Positions 16,158 to 24,752 of a stretch of 64,000 nt of DNA are shown piece by piece (the first letter of the stretch is position 1; every line of letters begins with the position of its first letter). The DNA lies in assembly GCA_025964255.1 (NCBI GenBank), contig JAOPZF010000200.1, positions 45,746 through 109,745 of the forward strand, read 5' to 3'. This stretch comes from Solirubrobacterales bacterium. Its GTDB lineage: Bacteria; Actinomycetota; Thermoleophilia; Solirubrobacterales; 70-9. A model generated the notes under the pieces. The model was not told the origin of the DNA. It made no database searches and worked only from the letters and a program-made list of their open reading frames with translations. Both the position numbers and the translations under genes were made by a program.

Positions 16158-17123
16158 ATGGGTCCGGCGCTGGCGGTCGGCCCCCAGCTGCCGATCTTCG
16201 ACCCCACCGGCACCGGTCTGATGAACCCCGCCGAGGCCGCCCGGGCGGCCGAGGAGCTCGGCTTCGACATCGCCTTCGTCGGCGACCACCTGGCCTTCAA
16301 CCCGCCCTGGCTCGAATGCATCGCCTGTCTCGCCGCGGCCTCCGCCTCGACCAAGCGGCTGATGCTCGGCACCAGCGTGGTGCTGGCGGCGATGCGCGAG
16401 CCCGCCTGGCTCGCGAAGCAGATCGCCACGCTGCAGTTCCTCTCCGGCGGACGGCTGCTGCTCGGGGTCGGGGTCGGCGGCGAGAACCCGGCCGAGTGGG
16501 AGGCGGTGGGCGTCCCGGTGCGGGAGCGGGGGCGACGGACCGATGCCTTCCTCGAGGCCCTGCCACGACTGCTCGAAGGCCGGCCGGCGCGGGTCGGGGC
16601 GCCGGTGGACCTCCCGATCCCCGAGCTGCGGCCCGCGGCGGAACCGCCGCCCCTGTGGATCGGCGGGCGGAGCGACGCCGCCCTGCGACGCGCCGCCCGC
16701 TTCGCCGACGGCTGGCTCGGTGCGTTCGTCGACGCCGGCGGGGTGCCCAGGCACCGAGAGCGGCTCGGCGAGCTCGCCCGCCAGGCGGGCCACACGGAGG
16801 CCCCGCGGATCGGCGTCAGCGTCTTCATCAACGTCTGCGACGACATCGCGGGCGGGCGCGAGGAGGCGCGCGCATACTTCGAGGGCCTCTACCGACTGCC
16901 GCTCGAACGGGTCGAGCGCTACTGCCTGATCGGCCCCCCCGAGCACGTCGTCGAAGGCTTGGTCCGCTACGTCGAGGCGGGCGTATCACTGTTCACCCTG
17001 GTCGCGGTCGCGCCGCGCCCTTTCGCCCAGTACGAGGCGCTGGCCGCCGTCCGCGCCGCGCTCCTGGGCGCCGTCGGCGCGGCGCCGCTCGAGCTTGGGC
17101 GGCCGCTCGGCTGCTGGGAGTGA
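16158..17123 (+). CDS. LLM-class (probably F420-dependent) flavoprotein oxidoreductase
   Basis: A 321-residue luciferase-like TIM barrel with the N-terminal FVGDHLAF, SGGRLLLGVGVGGENPAEWEAVGVP (core GVGVGGE) and PPLWIGGRSDAALRR. Such proteins use F420 or FMN to reduce or oxygenate substrates. It begins directly after the crotonase stop. The C-terminus holds GPPEHVVEGL, as in F420-dependent members. One of three LLM proteins in this window, each in a unit with a KstR2-type box. Confidence 0.78.
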   Translation: MGPALAVGPQLPIFDPTGTGLMNPAEAARAAEELGFDIAFVGDHLAFNPPWLECIACLAAASASTKRLMLGTSVVLAAMREPAWLAKQIATLQFLSGGRLLLGVGVGGENPAEWEAVGVPVRERGRRTDAFLEALPRLLEGRPARVGAPVDLPIPELRPAAEPPPLWIGGRSDAALRRAARFADGWLGAFVDAGGVPRHRERLGELARQAGHTEAPRIGVSVFINVCDDIAGGREEARAYFEGLYRLPLERVERYCLIGPPEHVVEGLVRYVEAGVSLFTLVAVAPRPFAQYEALAAVRAALLGAVGAAPLELGRPLGCWE

Positions 17124-17141
17124 GTGCGGCCGGGCGGCCGC

Positions 17142-17864
17142 TCAGCTCATCGTGATGCCGCCGTTGACGCTGAGCGTCTGGCCGGTCACGTAGCCAGCGG
17201 CGGGCGAGGCGAGATAGGCGACCGCGGCGGCAACGTCCTCGGGCGTCCCGAGGGTGCCGAGCGGGATCGCCCGCAGGAGCCCCTCGCGGAGGCGGGGTCG
17301 CTCGTCGAGGATCGCCCGCGAGCGCTCGGTATCGATCGGGCCGGGGCAGATCACGTTGGCGGTCACCGACGCTCTCGCCGCCTCGCGGGCGACCGACTTG
17401 GCGAAGCCGAGCAGGCCCGCCTTGGTCGCCGCGTAGACCGCCTCGCCCCCGGCGCCGGCGCGGGCGCTGTCGGAGGAGACGTAGACGAGCCGGCCCCAGC
17501 CGCGCTCGGTCATCCCGGGGAGCACAGCGTGGGTGAGCAGCATCGGCGCCCGTAGGTTGACCTGCCAGAGCAGGTCCCAGCCAACCGGATCGCTGGTCGC
17601 GAAACGCTCGACCACCGGCAGCCCGGCGACCGCGGCGAGGACGTCGACCGGATGCTCGCCGAGCGCTGCCACCTGGGCCGGGTCGGTGAGATCGGCGGGC
17701 AGCGCCTCGATCTCGAGCTCGGCGGCGAGCGCGTCGAGGCGCTCGCCAGGCAGGTCGGTCGCCAGCACGGTCAGGCCCGCCGCGAGCAGCGACGCGCAGA
17801 CGGCGCGGCCGATGTCGCTGGCGGCGCCGCTGACCAGCGCCGTACGGGTTGATTCCAGGGTCAT
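17142..17864 (-). CDS. SDR-family oxidoreductase
   Basis: A 240-residue SDR with SGAASDIG, AAVAG in the NNAG position, VSSDSARAG, and YAATK. The active-site Ser, Tyr and Lys are intact. The ATG at 17862-17864 is preceded by AGGAG at a slightly long distance. The gene stands alone on the minus strand, divergent from ipdF, and shares the operator at 17892. The substrate is unknown; C-terminal VTGQTLSVNGGITMS is typical of FabG-like reductases. Confidence 0.8.
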   Translation of the reverse strand: MTLESTRTALVSGAASDIGRAVCASLLAAGLTVLATDLPGERLDALAAELEIEALPADLTDPAQVAALGEHPVDVLAAVAGLPVVERFATSDPVGWDLLWQVNLRAPMLLTHAVLPGMTERGWGRLVYVSSDSARAGAGGEAVYAATKAGLLGFAKSVAREAARASVTANVICPGPIDTERSRAILDERPRLREGLLRAIPLGTLGTPEDVAAAVAYLASPAAGYVTGQTLSVNGGITMS

Positions 17865-17891
17865 CAAACCAAACTCTCCTCCGCCGGTAAT

Positions 17892-17909
17892 CTAGCAAGC
17901 GCTTGCTAG
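17892..17909. promoter_or_regulatory. KstR2-type operator between SDR and ipdF
   Basis: Perfect 18-bp palindrome CTAGCAAGCGCTTGCTAG in the 75-bp gap between divergent genes, 30 nt before the ipdF ATG and 27 nt before the SDR ATG. Confidence 0.8.
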
Positions 17910-17939
17910 GTTCCAAATGCCCGACTAAGCTGATCCCGC

Positions 17940-18734
17940 ATGTCTGAGAGTAACCCCCGAACCGCACCCACCCCGCCCCCCGGCCACGGTCTGCTGGACG
18001 GGAAGACCGTGCTGGTGACCGCCGCCGCGGGCACCGGGATCGGCTTCGCGACGGCGCTCCGATGCGCCCAGGAGGGCGCCCGGGTGGCGATCTCCGACCG
18101 CCACGAGCGCCGCCTCGGCGAAGCCGCCGAGCGCCTTGCCGCGGAGACCGGCGAGACCCCGCTGGCGATCCCCTGCGACGTCACCGTCGAGGCGCAGGTC
18201 GGGGCGATGATCGACGCCGCGGTCGCGGGTCTCGGCCGAATCGACGTGATGGTCAACAACGCGGGCCTCGGCGGCGAGGCCAGCATCCTCGAGATGAGCG
18301 ACGAGGAATGGTCGGTCGTCCTCGACGTCACCCTCAACGGCACCTTCCGCTGCACCCGCGCCGCGCTCCGCCACATGGCGCCGCGCGGCTCCGGCGTCGT
18401 CATCAACAACGCCTCGGTGCTCGGCTGGCGCGCCCAGCCCGGCCAGGCCCACTACGCCGCGGCGAAGGCCGGCGTGATGGCGCTGACCCGCTGCGCGGCG
18501 ATGGACGTCGCCGACCGCGGCGTCCGCGTCAACGCGGTCGCGCCGAGCATCGCGATCCACGAGAACCTCGCCAAGGCGGCGCCGCGGGAGCTGCTCGACC
18601 AGCTCGCCGCCGCCGAGGCCTTCGGCCGCTCGGCCGAGCCGTGGGAGATCGCGACCACGATCGTCTTCCTGGCCAGTGACTACTCGGCCTACATGACCGG
18701 CGAGGTCGTCTCGGTCAGCTCGCAGCACCCTTAA
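17940..18734 (+). CDS. ipdF: SDR IpdF-like (5-OH-HIC-CoA dehydrogenase of steroid ring degradation)
   Basis: A 264-residue SDR with VTAAAGTGIG (27-36), NNAGLGG, Ser159 in NNASVLGWRAQPGQ, and Tyr172/Lys176 in HYAAAKAGVMALTRC. The segment from NNASVLGWRAQ to SVSSQHP is, from memory, almost the signature of Rv3559c/IpdF. IpdF oxidises the ring hydroxyl before IpdC acts. The next gene is echA20, the hydrolase of the same pathway. No Shine-Dalgarno is seen, so the transcript may be leaderless. Confidence 0.83.
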   Translation: MSESNPRTAPTPPPGHGLLDGKTVLVTAAAGTGIGFATALRCAQEGARVAISDRHERRLGEAAERLAAETGETPLAIPCDVTVEAQVGAMIDAAVAGLGRIDVMVNNAGLGGEASILEMSDEEWSVVLDVTLNGTFRCTRAALRHMAPRGSGVVINNASVLGWRAQPGQAHYAAAKAGVMALTRCAAMDVADRGVRVNAVAPSIAIHENLAKAAPRELLDQLAAAEAFGRSAEPWEIATTIVFLASDYSAYMTGEVVSVSSQHP

Positions 18735-18770
18735 GCCTTAAGCCCAAGCACCGCGATTCGAGGAGGAGAG

Positions 18771-19547
18771 ATGAGCGATCCCGGCAAGATCACCGCGACC
18801 GTCGACGAGGGCGGCATCGCCGAGGTCGTCGTCGATTACCCACCGGTCAACGCGCTGCCGGTGGCAGCGTGGTTCGAGCTCGGGCAGACCGTCCGCGGCC
18901 TCGGCGAGGACGCGGCGGTGCGAGTCGTCGTCCTGCGCGCCGAGGGGCGTGGCTTCAACGCCGGCGTCGACATCAAGGAGATCCAGCGCGAGGGGCAGTC
19001 GGCGCTGATCGGCGCCAACCGCGGCTGCTTCGAGGCCTTCGCCGCCGTATATGAGTGCGCGGTGCCGGTCGTCGCCGCGGTCAACGGCTTCTGCCTCGGC
19101 GGCGGGATCGGCCTGGTCGGCAACTCCGACGTGATCGTCGCCGCCGAGGACGCGACCTTCGGCCTCCCCGAGGTCGACCGCGGCGCGCTCGGCGCCGCCA
19201 CCCACCTCTCCCGCCTCGTCCCCCAGCACAAGGCGCGGGCGATGATGTACACGTCGGCGACCGCGACCGCCGCCGAGCTGCACGACTTCGGCTCGGTGCT
19301 CGAGGTCGTCGCGCCCGAGCGGCTGCGCGAGGCGGCGCTCGCCGTCGCCGCCCAGATCGCCGCCAAGGACCCGACCGTGATCCGTGCCGCGAAGGAGTCC
19401 CTCAACGGGATCGACCTCTGGGACGTGCGCCGCAGCTACCGCTACGAGCAGGGCTTCACCTTCGAGCTCAACCTCAGCGGCGTCGCCGACAAGGTCCGCG
19501 ACGACTTCGGCAAGGGCGACGGCGCGGGCGCGCCGGGCGAGGGCTGA
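18771..19547 (+). CDS. echA20: HIEC-CoA hydrolase EchA20 (crotonase fold, opens steroid ring D)
   Basis: A 258-residue crotonase. VVDYPPVNALPVAAW, RGFNAGVDIKEIQ, ANRGCFEAFAAVYECAVPV and GALGAATHLSRLVPQH match EchA20 (Rv3550) as I remember it. The first canonical Glu of hydratases is absent (GGGIGLVGNSD), while FGLPEVDRG keeps the second. This fits a C-C hydrolase and not a hydratase. A good GAGGAGGAGAG site precedes the ATG. The order ipdF-echA20-fadE31-fadE32-crotonase makes one unit. Confidence 0.86.
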   Translation: MSDPGKITATVDEGGIAEVVVDYPPVNALPVAAWFELGQTVRGLGEDAAVRVVVLRAEGRGFNAGVDIKEIQREGQSALIGANRGCFEAFAAVYECAVPVVAAVNGFCLGGGIGLVGNSDVIVAAEDATFGLPEVDRGALGAATHLSRLVPQHKARAMMYTSATATAAELHDFGSVLEVVAPERLREAALAVAAQIAAKDPTVIRAAKESLNGIDLWDVRRSYRYEQGFTFELNLSGVADKVRDDFGKGDGAGAPGEG

Positions 19548-19550
19548 GCC

Positions 19551-20687
19551 GTGGACCTCACCTACAGCGATACCGAGCAGGCCTTCCGCGCCGAGGCGCG
19601 CGGGTGGCTCGAGGCCAACGTCCCGACCGGGCTCGCCTCCGGCGACACGGCGGAGGGGTTCGCCCAGCACCTCGAGTGGGAGAAGCTGCTCCACGAGGCG
19701 CGCTGGGCCGTCGTCTCCTGGCCCGAGGCCTACGGCGGCCGCGACGCCTCGATCTGGGAGTGGCTGATCTTCGAGGAGGAGTACTACCGCGCGGGCGCGC
19801 CGATGCGGGTCACCCAGAACGGGATCTTCCTGCTCGCGCCGACGCTGTTCGAGTTCGGCACGCCAGAGCAGCAAGACCGGGTGCTGCCGCGGATGGCGGC
19901 GGCCGAGGACCTCTGGTGCCAGGGCTGGTCGGAGCCGGGCGCGGGCAGCGATCTCGCCGCGACCAAGAGCCGCGCGGTGCGCGACGAGGAGGCGGGCGGC
20001 TGGCGGCTGACCGGGCAGAAGACCTGGACCACGCGCGGCGCCTTCTGCACCCACATGTTCGGCCTCTTCCGCACCGACCCGGAGTCAGAGCGCCACCGCG
20101 GGCTCAGCTACTTCATGGTGCCGCTCGACATCGACGGGGTGACGGTGCGCGGCTTCGACCGTCTCGACGGCGACGAGGGCTTCGCCGAGGTCTTCCTCGA
20201 GGACGCCTTCGTGCCCGACGACGCGGTGATCGGCGACGTCGACGCGGGCTGGAAGGTGGCGATGGCGACGACCGGGTCCGAGCGCGGGCTCACCCTACGC
20301 TCGCCGGGTCGCTTCCTCTCCGCCGCCGAGCGGCTGATCGAGCTGGCGGCCGAGCGCGGCGAAGCGGCGACGCCGCTGCTGCGCGACCGGGTCGCCCGCG
20401 CCTGGATCGACGCCGAGGCCTACCAGCTGTTCACGCTCGAACAGGTGACCGCGATCAGCGAGGGGACCCAGACGGGGGCGCGCTCGAGCCTCAACAAGAT
20501 CTTCTGGTCGGAGCTCGACGTGCGGCTGCAGGAGACGGCGCTCGACCTGCTCGGGCCGGCCGCCGAGCTCGAAGGGCCGTGGAGCCGCGGCTTCCTCTTC
20601 GCCCTCGCCGGCCCGATCTACGCCGGCACCAACGAGATTCAGCGCAACATCGTCGCCGAGCGGCTGCTCGGCCTGCCGAGGAAATGA
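19551..20687 (+). CDS. fadE31: Acyl-CoA dehydrogenase, FadE31-like large subunit
   Basis: A 378-residue acyl-CoA dehydrogenase, GTG start 3 nt after echA20. Landmarks are WPEAYGGRDA, WSEPGAGSDLA, and the C-terminal GPIYAGTNEIQRNIVAERLL. In mycobacteria FadE31 pairs with a shorter FadE32/33 subunit as an alpha2beta2 enzyme acting on ring-derived CoA thioesters. The next gene here has exactly that shorter form. Sequence memory of FadE31 (AEGFAQH, WVVFEEEYFRAGAP-like segments) supports the call. Confidence 0.75.
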   Translation: MDLTYSDTEQAFRAEARGWLEANVPTGLASGDTAEGFAQHLEWEKLLHEARWAVVSWPEAYGGRDASIWEWLIFEEEYYRAGAPMRVTQNGIFLLAPTLFEFGTPEQQDRVLPRMAAAEDLWCQGWSEPGAGSDLAATKSRAVRDEEAGGWRLTGQKTWTTRGAFCTHMFGLFRTDPESERHRGLSYFMVPLDIDGVTVRGFDRLDGDEGFAEVFLEDAFVPDDAVIGDVDAGWKVAMATTGSERGLTLRSPGRFLSAAERLIELAAERGEAATPLLRDRVARAWIDAEAYQLFTLEQVTAISEGTQTGARSSLNKIFWSELDVRLQETALDLLGPAAELEGPWSRGFLFALAGPIYAGTNEIQRNIVAERLLGLPRK

Positions 20688-20694
20688 GGATCGC

Positions 20695-21711
20695 ATGCGT
20701 TTTGCCCTGACCGACGACCAAGCGGCGCTGCGGGACGCGGTCCGTGATCTGCTCGGGCGCGAGTGCCCGCCCGCCGTGGTGCGAGAGGCTTGGGACGAAG
20801 GTGCCGCGGCGCCGCGAGTGGCCGCGGTCTGGGCGAAGCTCGCCGAGATGGGCGTCGTCGGCGCGGCGGTGCCGGAGGAGGCGGGCGGGCTCGGGCTCGG
20901 CGCCTGCGACGTGGTGCCGCTGCTCGAGGAGGCCGGTCGGGTGGCGCTGCCGCTGCCGATCGTCGAGACCGCCTTCGTCGCCGGGCCGCTGCTCGCGGCG
21001 GCCGGGGACGAGGACGCGGTCGGGCGGCTGGTGGGCGGCGAGCTGCTCGTGGCCTGCGCGCTCGACGGCGGCGCCACGATCCCGTGGGCGGGCGACACCG
21101 GGATGCTGTTGGTCGCGGAGCGGCCGGGCGCGCCGGTGCGGCGGGTGAGCGGAGGGGCCGAGCCGGCCGAGTCGATCGACGGCGCGCGCCAGGTCGGCGT
21201 CCTCGCCGACCTTGCCGCAGGCGAGGAGATCGGTGCTTCCGACGAGGCCTGCCTCGCCGCCTGGCAGCGGGGCGCGCTCGGCGCCGCCGCGCAGCTGATC
21301 GGGCTCTCGCGGGCGCTGCTGGCGATGACCGTCACCTACGCCGAGGAGCGCCGCCAGTTCGGCGTCCCGATCGGCACCTTCCAGGCGGTCAAGCACCAGC
21401 TGGCCAACGCCTTGCTCGGGGTCGAGTTCGCGGCGCCCGCGGTGCTGCGCGCCGCCTGGTCGCTCGACACCGGCGCCGACACCGCCGACCGCGACGTTGC
21501 GATGGCCAAGGCGCTCGCCTCCGACGCGGCGGAGCAGGTCGCGGCGACGGCGCTGCAGGCGCACGGCGCGATCGCCTACACGACCGAGTACGACCTCCAC
21601 CTCTTCGCCATGCGGGTCTGGGCGAGCAGCCGCGGGTGGGGCGATGCGGAATGGCAGCGTGCGCGGGTGGCCGCGGCGCTCGGCCTCGACATGGAAGGGA
21701 GTTTGCGATGA
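20695..21711 (+). CDS. Acyl-CoA dehydrogenase, short FadE32/33-like subunit
   Basis: A 338-residue member. Normal N-terminal helices (LTDDQAALRDAVRDLL) and the C-terminal four-helix domain (YAEERRQFGVPIGTFQAVKH) are present, but the EGTNQIQR motif of complete enzymes is missing. The end reads LQAHGAIAYTTEYDLHLF. It should be the non-catalytic or FAD-sharing partner of the preceding FadE31-like protein. Gap to that gene is 7 nt; the stop overlaps the next ATG (ATGA). Confidence 0.75.
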   Translation: MRFALTDDQAALRDAVRDLLGRECPPAVVREAWDEGAAAPRVAAVWAKLAEMGVVGAAVPEEAGGLGLGACDVVPLLEEAGRVALPLPIVETAFVAGPLLAAAGDEDAVGRLVGGELLVACALDGGATIPWAGDTGMLLVAERPGAPVRRVSGGAEPAESIDGARQVGVLADLAAGEEIGASDEACLAAWQRGALGAAAQLIGLSRALLAMTVTYAEERRQFGVPIGTFQAVKHQLANALLGVEFAAPAVLRAAWSLDTGADTADRDVAMAKALASDAAEQVAATALQAHGAIAYTTEYDLHLFAMRVWASSRGWGDAEWQRARVAAALGLDMEGSLR

Positions 21712-22571
21712 GCGACGAGCAGACGGCGGCGGCCGAGGGGCAGGTGGTGACGAGCGAGAAGCGAGGTGCGGTCCAGGTGGTGACGTTGAACCGGCCGCAG
21801 TACCGCAACGCCCAGAACTCGGCGATGACCTATGCCCTCGATGACGCCTTCGCGGCGGCGGCGGCCGACGACGAGGTGAAAGTGATCATCCTCGCCGCGA
21901 CGGGCGATCACTTCTCCGCCGGCCACGACATCGGAAGCCCGGGCCGTGATGTCGATGCCTTCTTCCCGCGCCGCGCGAGCCTCTGGTGGGACCATCCGGA
22001 CAAGACCGGCGCCGAGCAGCGGATGGCGCGCGAGTCGGAGGTCTACCTCGGCATGTGCCGGCGCTGGCGGGCGCTGCCGAAGCCGATGATCGCCTCGGTC
22101 CAGGGCGCCTGCGTGGCGGGCGCGCTGATGCTCGCCTGGTCCTGCGACCTGATCATCGCCGCCGACGATGCCTTCTTCGCCGACCCGGTGGTCCGCATGG
22201 GCATCCCCGGGGTCGAGTACTTCGCCCACCCCTGGGTGATGGGCCCCCGCTTCGCCAAGGAATTCCTCTTCCTCGGTGAGAAAGTCGGCGCCGAGCGGGC
22301 GCTGCAGCTGGGGATGGTGAACCGCGTCGTCCCCCGTGCCGACCTCGAGACTGAGACCGTCGACGTCGCCGAGCGGATCGCGAAGATGCCGCGCATGGGC
22401 CTGGCCCTGACCAAGATGGCGGTCAACCAGTGCGAGGACCTGATGGGCCTGCAGTCCGGCATGGACTCGGTCTTCGGCCTCCACCACGCCGCCCACTCCC
22501 ACAACGCCGAGAGCAGCGAGGACCACCTCGCGGGCCACGACGCCCGCAGCATGCGCGACTCCCAGCGCTGA
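21708..22571 (+). CDS. Crotonase-fold protein lacking both canonical glutamates
   Basis: A 287-residue enoyl-CoA hydratase-family protein. It keeps the oxyanion loop FSAGHDIG and a long insert (FFPRRASLWWDHPDKTGAE) after it. The two acid positions are Met in GALMLAWSCD and Val in FADPVVRMGIPG. A plain hydratase is unlikely; hydrolase, decarboxylase or isomerase chemistry is possible. It is the last gene of the ipdF unit, coupled by ATGA, and is followed by a strong hairpin. Confidence 0.75.
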   Translation: MSDEQTAAAEGQVVTSEKRGAVQVVTLNRPQYRNAQNSAMTYALDDAFAAAAADDEVKVIILAATGDHFSAGHDIGSPGRDVDAFFPRRASLWWDHPDKTGAEQRMARESEVYLGMCRRWRALPKPMIASVQGACVAGALMLAWSCDLIIAADDAFFADPVVRMGIPGVEYFAHPWVMGPRFAKEFLFLGEKVGAERALQLGMVNRVVPRADLETETVDVAERIAKMPRMGLALTKMAVNQCEDLMGLQSGMDSVFGLHHAAHSHNAESSEDHLAGHDARSMRDSQR

Positions 22572-22588
22572 GGGGCGGGCCCGAATCA

Positions 22589-22634
22589 CGCGGTCGACCT
22601 TGAGGCCCCTATGGGGGCCCTGAAGTCGACCGCG
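22589..22634. terminator. Bidirectional hairpin between convergent units
   Basis: Arms CGCGGTCGAC (22589-22598) and GTCGACCGCG (22625-22634) are perfect 10-bp complements. An inner GGCCCC/GGGGCC stem extends the hairpin around a TATG loop. There is no T-tract. It lies between the stop of the crotonase and that of the RidA-like gene. Confidence 0.65.
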
Positions 22635-22649
22635 CGTGTCTCGGCCTGG

Positions 22650-23066
22650 CTAGGCGGTCGGCGAGGGACGGACGACGGCGATCGCCTCCACCTCGAGCAG
22701 GAGGCGTGGGTCGAGCAGGCCGGCGACGATCACGCAGGTCGAGGCCGGGGCGGTGGCAGCGAACCGACGGCTCTTGGCCGCCGCGTAGGCGGGATATCCG
22801 TCCGCGTCGCAGAGGAAGCAGGTGAGCTTCACCACGTCCTCGTTGCCGGCGCCGGCGGCGGCGAGCGCGGCCTCGAGGTTGGTGAGCGCCTGCTCGGCCT
22901 GGGCGTCCCAGTCGCCCTCGCCGACCACCTCACCGGCCGCGTCGAGCGCGACCTGGCCGGAGAGGAGGACGAGGTCGCCGTCGCGGACCGCCTGCGACAT
23001 CCCGGCGAAGGCGAGCCCGGGCAGATCGAAGCGGCCGCGCTTCGCCGCGCCTGGGTCAGGCGGCAT
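22650..23066 (-). CDS. RidA/YjgF-family protein
   Basis: A 138-residue RidA-like protein. LLSGQVALDAAGEVVGEGD and the C-terminal VIVAGLLDPRLLLEVEAIAV show the trimeric fold, including an Arg near the position used for enamine/imine hydrolysis. It is the last gene of the unit that starts with an aminotransferase at 30633. That is suggestive, as RidA proteins clear enamines produced by PLP enzymes. The ATG at 23064-23066 overlaps the preceding SDR by 11 nt. Confidence 0.78.
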   Translation of the reverse strand: MPPDPGAAKRGRFDLPGLAFAGMSQAVRDGDLVLLSGQVALDAAGEVVGEGDWDAQAEQALTNLEAALAAAGAGNEDVVKLTCFLCDADGYPAYAAAKSRRFAATAPASTCVIVAGLLDPRLLLEVEAIAVVRPSPTA

Positions 23067-23889
23067 GGAACGCGTTCCAGCCGCCGGCGACGTCGAGGCA
23101 GACGCCGGTGATGAACTTGGCTTCGTCGGAGGCGAGGAAGAGCGCCGCGTCGGCGACGTCGCTCGGCTCCAACCAGGGCACCGCCATCGGGTTGAGCGTC
23201 CCGAAGGCGTCGGCGACGTCCCCCGGCTCGGGATCCTCGAGGTCTGGCCGGAACAGCGCGTAGGTCGCCGGGTTGTGGCACATCGCCGTTGCAACCGACA
23301 TCGGCGCCAGCGCGTTGACCGTGATCCCCGCCGGCGCCAGCTCGATCGCCACCGACTTGACGAAGCCGATCACGCCCCACTTCGCGCTCGCGTAGTTGGC
23401 GTTGTTGGGACCGCCCTCGCGGCCGACCTCCGAAGAGGTGCAGACGATCCGGCCGCTGCCGCGCTCGAGCATGTGAGGGACGACCGCGCGGACCGCGTGG
23501 GCGACGCCACCGAGGTTGATCGCGATCATCTCGTGCCAGGTTTCGTCGCTCATCTCGGCGAACGGACCGTAGGCGCCGATGCCGGCGTTGGCGATCAGCA
23601 CGTCGATCGCGCCGAAGGCCTCGATCCCCTTCGCGCACATCTCCCGCATCTGCTCCGGGTCACGGACATCGGCGGTCATCGACACCGCCCGCCTACCGGT
23701 CTCCTCGACCAGCGCCACCGTCTCGGCCAGCCCCTCCGCGGTCCCCATCGGCGACGCGCAGGGGATTTGCCCGCAGAGGTCGGAGACGACCACGTCGGCC
23801 CCTTCGCGGGCGAAGCGGACCGCGTGCTCGCGCCCCTGCCCCTGGGCGGCGCCGGTGATCGCCACCACCTTTCCCTCGAACCTTCCCAT
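23056..23889 (-). CDS. Mycofactocin-coupled SDR (subfamily 1, carveol-dehydrogenase-like)
   Basis: A 277-residue SDR starting MGRFEGKVVAITGAAQGQGR, a form I know from mycofactocin-dependent SDRs with tightly bound NAD. The family's long insert after beta-2 (CGQIPCASPMGTAEGLAET) is present, and the catalytic residues are in CTSSEVG and YASAK. The ATG at 23887-23889 follows a GGAGGTGG site. An upstream ATG at 23902-23904 would waste that site. Probable role: oxidation of a cyclic alcohol with mycofactocin as electron acceptor. Confidence 0.83.
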   Translation of the reverse strand: MGRFEGKVVAITGAAQGQGREHAVRFAREGADVVVSDLCGQIPCASPMGTAEGLAETVALVEETGRRAVSMTADVRDPEQMREMCAKGIEAFGAIDVLIANAGIGAYGPFAEMSDETWHEMIAINLGGVAHAVRAVVPHMLERGSGRIVCTSSEVGREGGPNNANYASAKWGVIGFVKSVAIELAPAGITVNALAPMSVATAMCHNPATYALFRPDLEDPEPGDVADAFGTLNPMAVPWLEPSDVADAALFLASDEAKFITGVCLDVAGGWNAFHAA

Positions 23890-23903
23890 CGTTCCCACCT
23901 CCA

Positions 23904-24752
23904 TCAGACCGAGTTGAGGGCGCTGAGCCCCATCGAGACGTCGAGCACCGAGCCGGTCAGCTCCTCGCCGGGCTGCCCGAGCAGGTAGAGGACCGCGTCG
24001 ACCACCCGCTCGACCGGCGCGAACGCCTGCGAGCGCGGGTGCCGCACGCGCAGCGCGTGGGCCGCTTCCTCGGCGTCGGCCGACTCCGCCCGGGCCGCCT
24101 GCGCCCAGGACTCGGGCACGTTGAACATCGTCGTGTCGAGCGGAGTCGTGCTGACGACGTTGACGGCTATCCCGGCGTCGGCCGTCTCGACCGCGACCGA
24201 CTTGGCCAGCCCGATCGTCCCCCAGGCGGCGGCCGCCTGGTGGGAGAGCCGCGGCGCCCCGCGGCGCCCTTCGTCGCCGCTCACGACGACGACGCGGCCG
24301 CCGTCGCCGGCGATCATCGTCGGCACCACCTGGCGCAGCACGTGGTAGGTGCCGTTGAGGTTGACGTCGACCGTCTCCGCCCACTGCGCGTCGCTGAGCG
24401 TCGCCACCGGGGCGACGGTGCGGATGCCGGCGGCGTGGACGAGCAGCCGGATCGGCCCCAGCTCGGTGCGCACCCGCGCCACCGCCGCGCCGACCGCGTC
24501 GTGGTCGCGAACGTCGGCGCGGAGCGCCAGGCAGCGGCGCCCGTGCTCGCGCACCGCGGCCGCGCTCACCTCCAGGTCGGCGTCGGAGGCGAGCGGGTAG
24601 GACGGCGTCGTCAGGTCGTTCGCGCTCGGCAGATCGAGCAGGGCGACGTCGGCGCCGCGCGCGGCGAGCTCGGCGGCGCAGGCCGCCCCGACGCCGCGGG
24701 CGCCACCGGTGACGAGTGCCACCGCCCCGTCGAAGCCATTCGCCGCGCTCAT
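23904..24752 (-). CDS. Catalytically degenerate mycofactocin-type SDR
   Basis: A 282-residue paralogue of the two SDRs on either side. TGGARGVG is kept, but the active site has decayed: where its neighbours have HYVAAKWGVIG it reads HQAAAAWGTIG, so the Tyr is Gln and the Lys is Ala. The Ser region is VVSGDEGRRG. The frame is open and of full length, so it is not a pseudogene by truncation. It may be a structural partner or a binding protein. The ATG overlaps the upstream SDR stop as ATGA. Confidence 0.75.
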   Translation of the reverse strand: MSAANGFDGAVALVTGGARGVGAACAAELAARGADVALLDLPSANDLTTPSYPLASDADLEVSAAAVREHGRRCLALRADVRDHDAVGAAVARVRTELGPIRLLVHAAGIRTVAPVATLSDAQWAETVDVNLNGTYHVLRQVVPTMIAGDGGRVVVVSGDEGRRGAPRLSHQAAAAWGTIGLAKSVAVETADAGIAVNVVSTTPLDTTMFNVPESWAQAARAESADAEEAAHALRVRHPRSQAFAPVERVVDAVLYLLGQPGEELTGSVLDVSMGLSALNSV

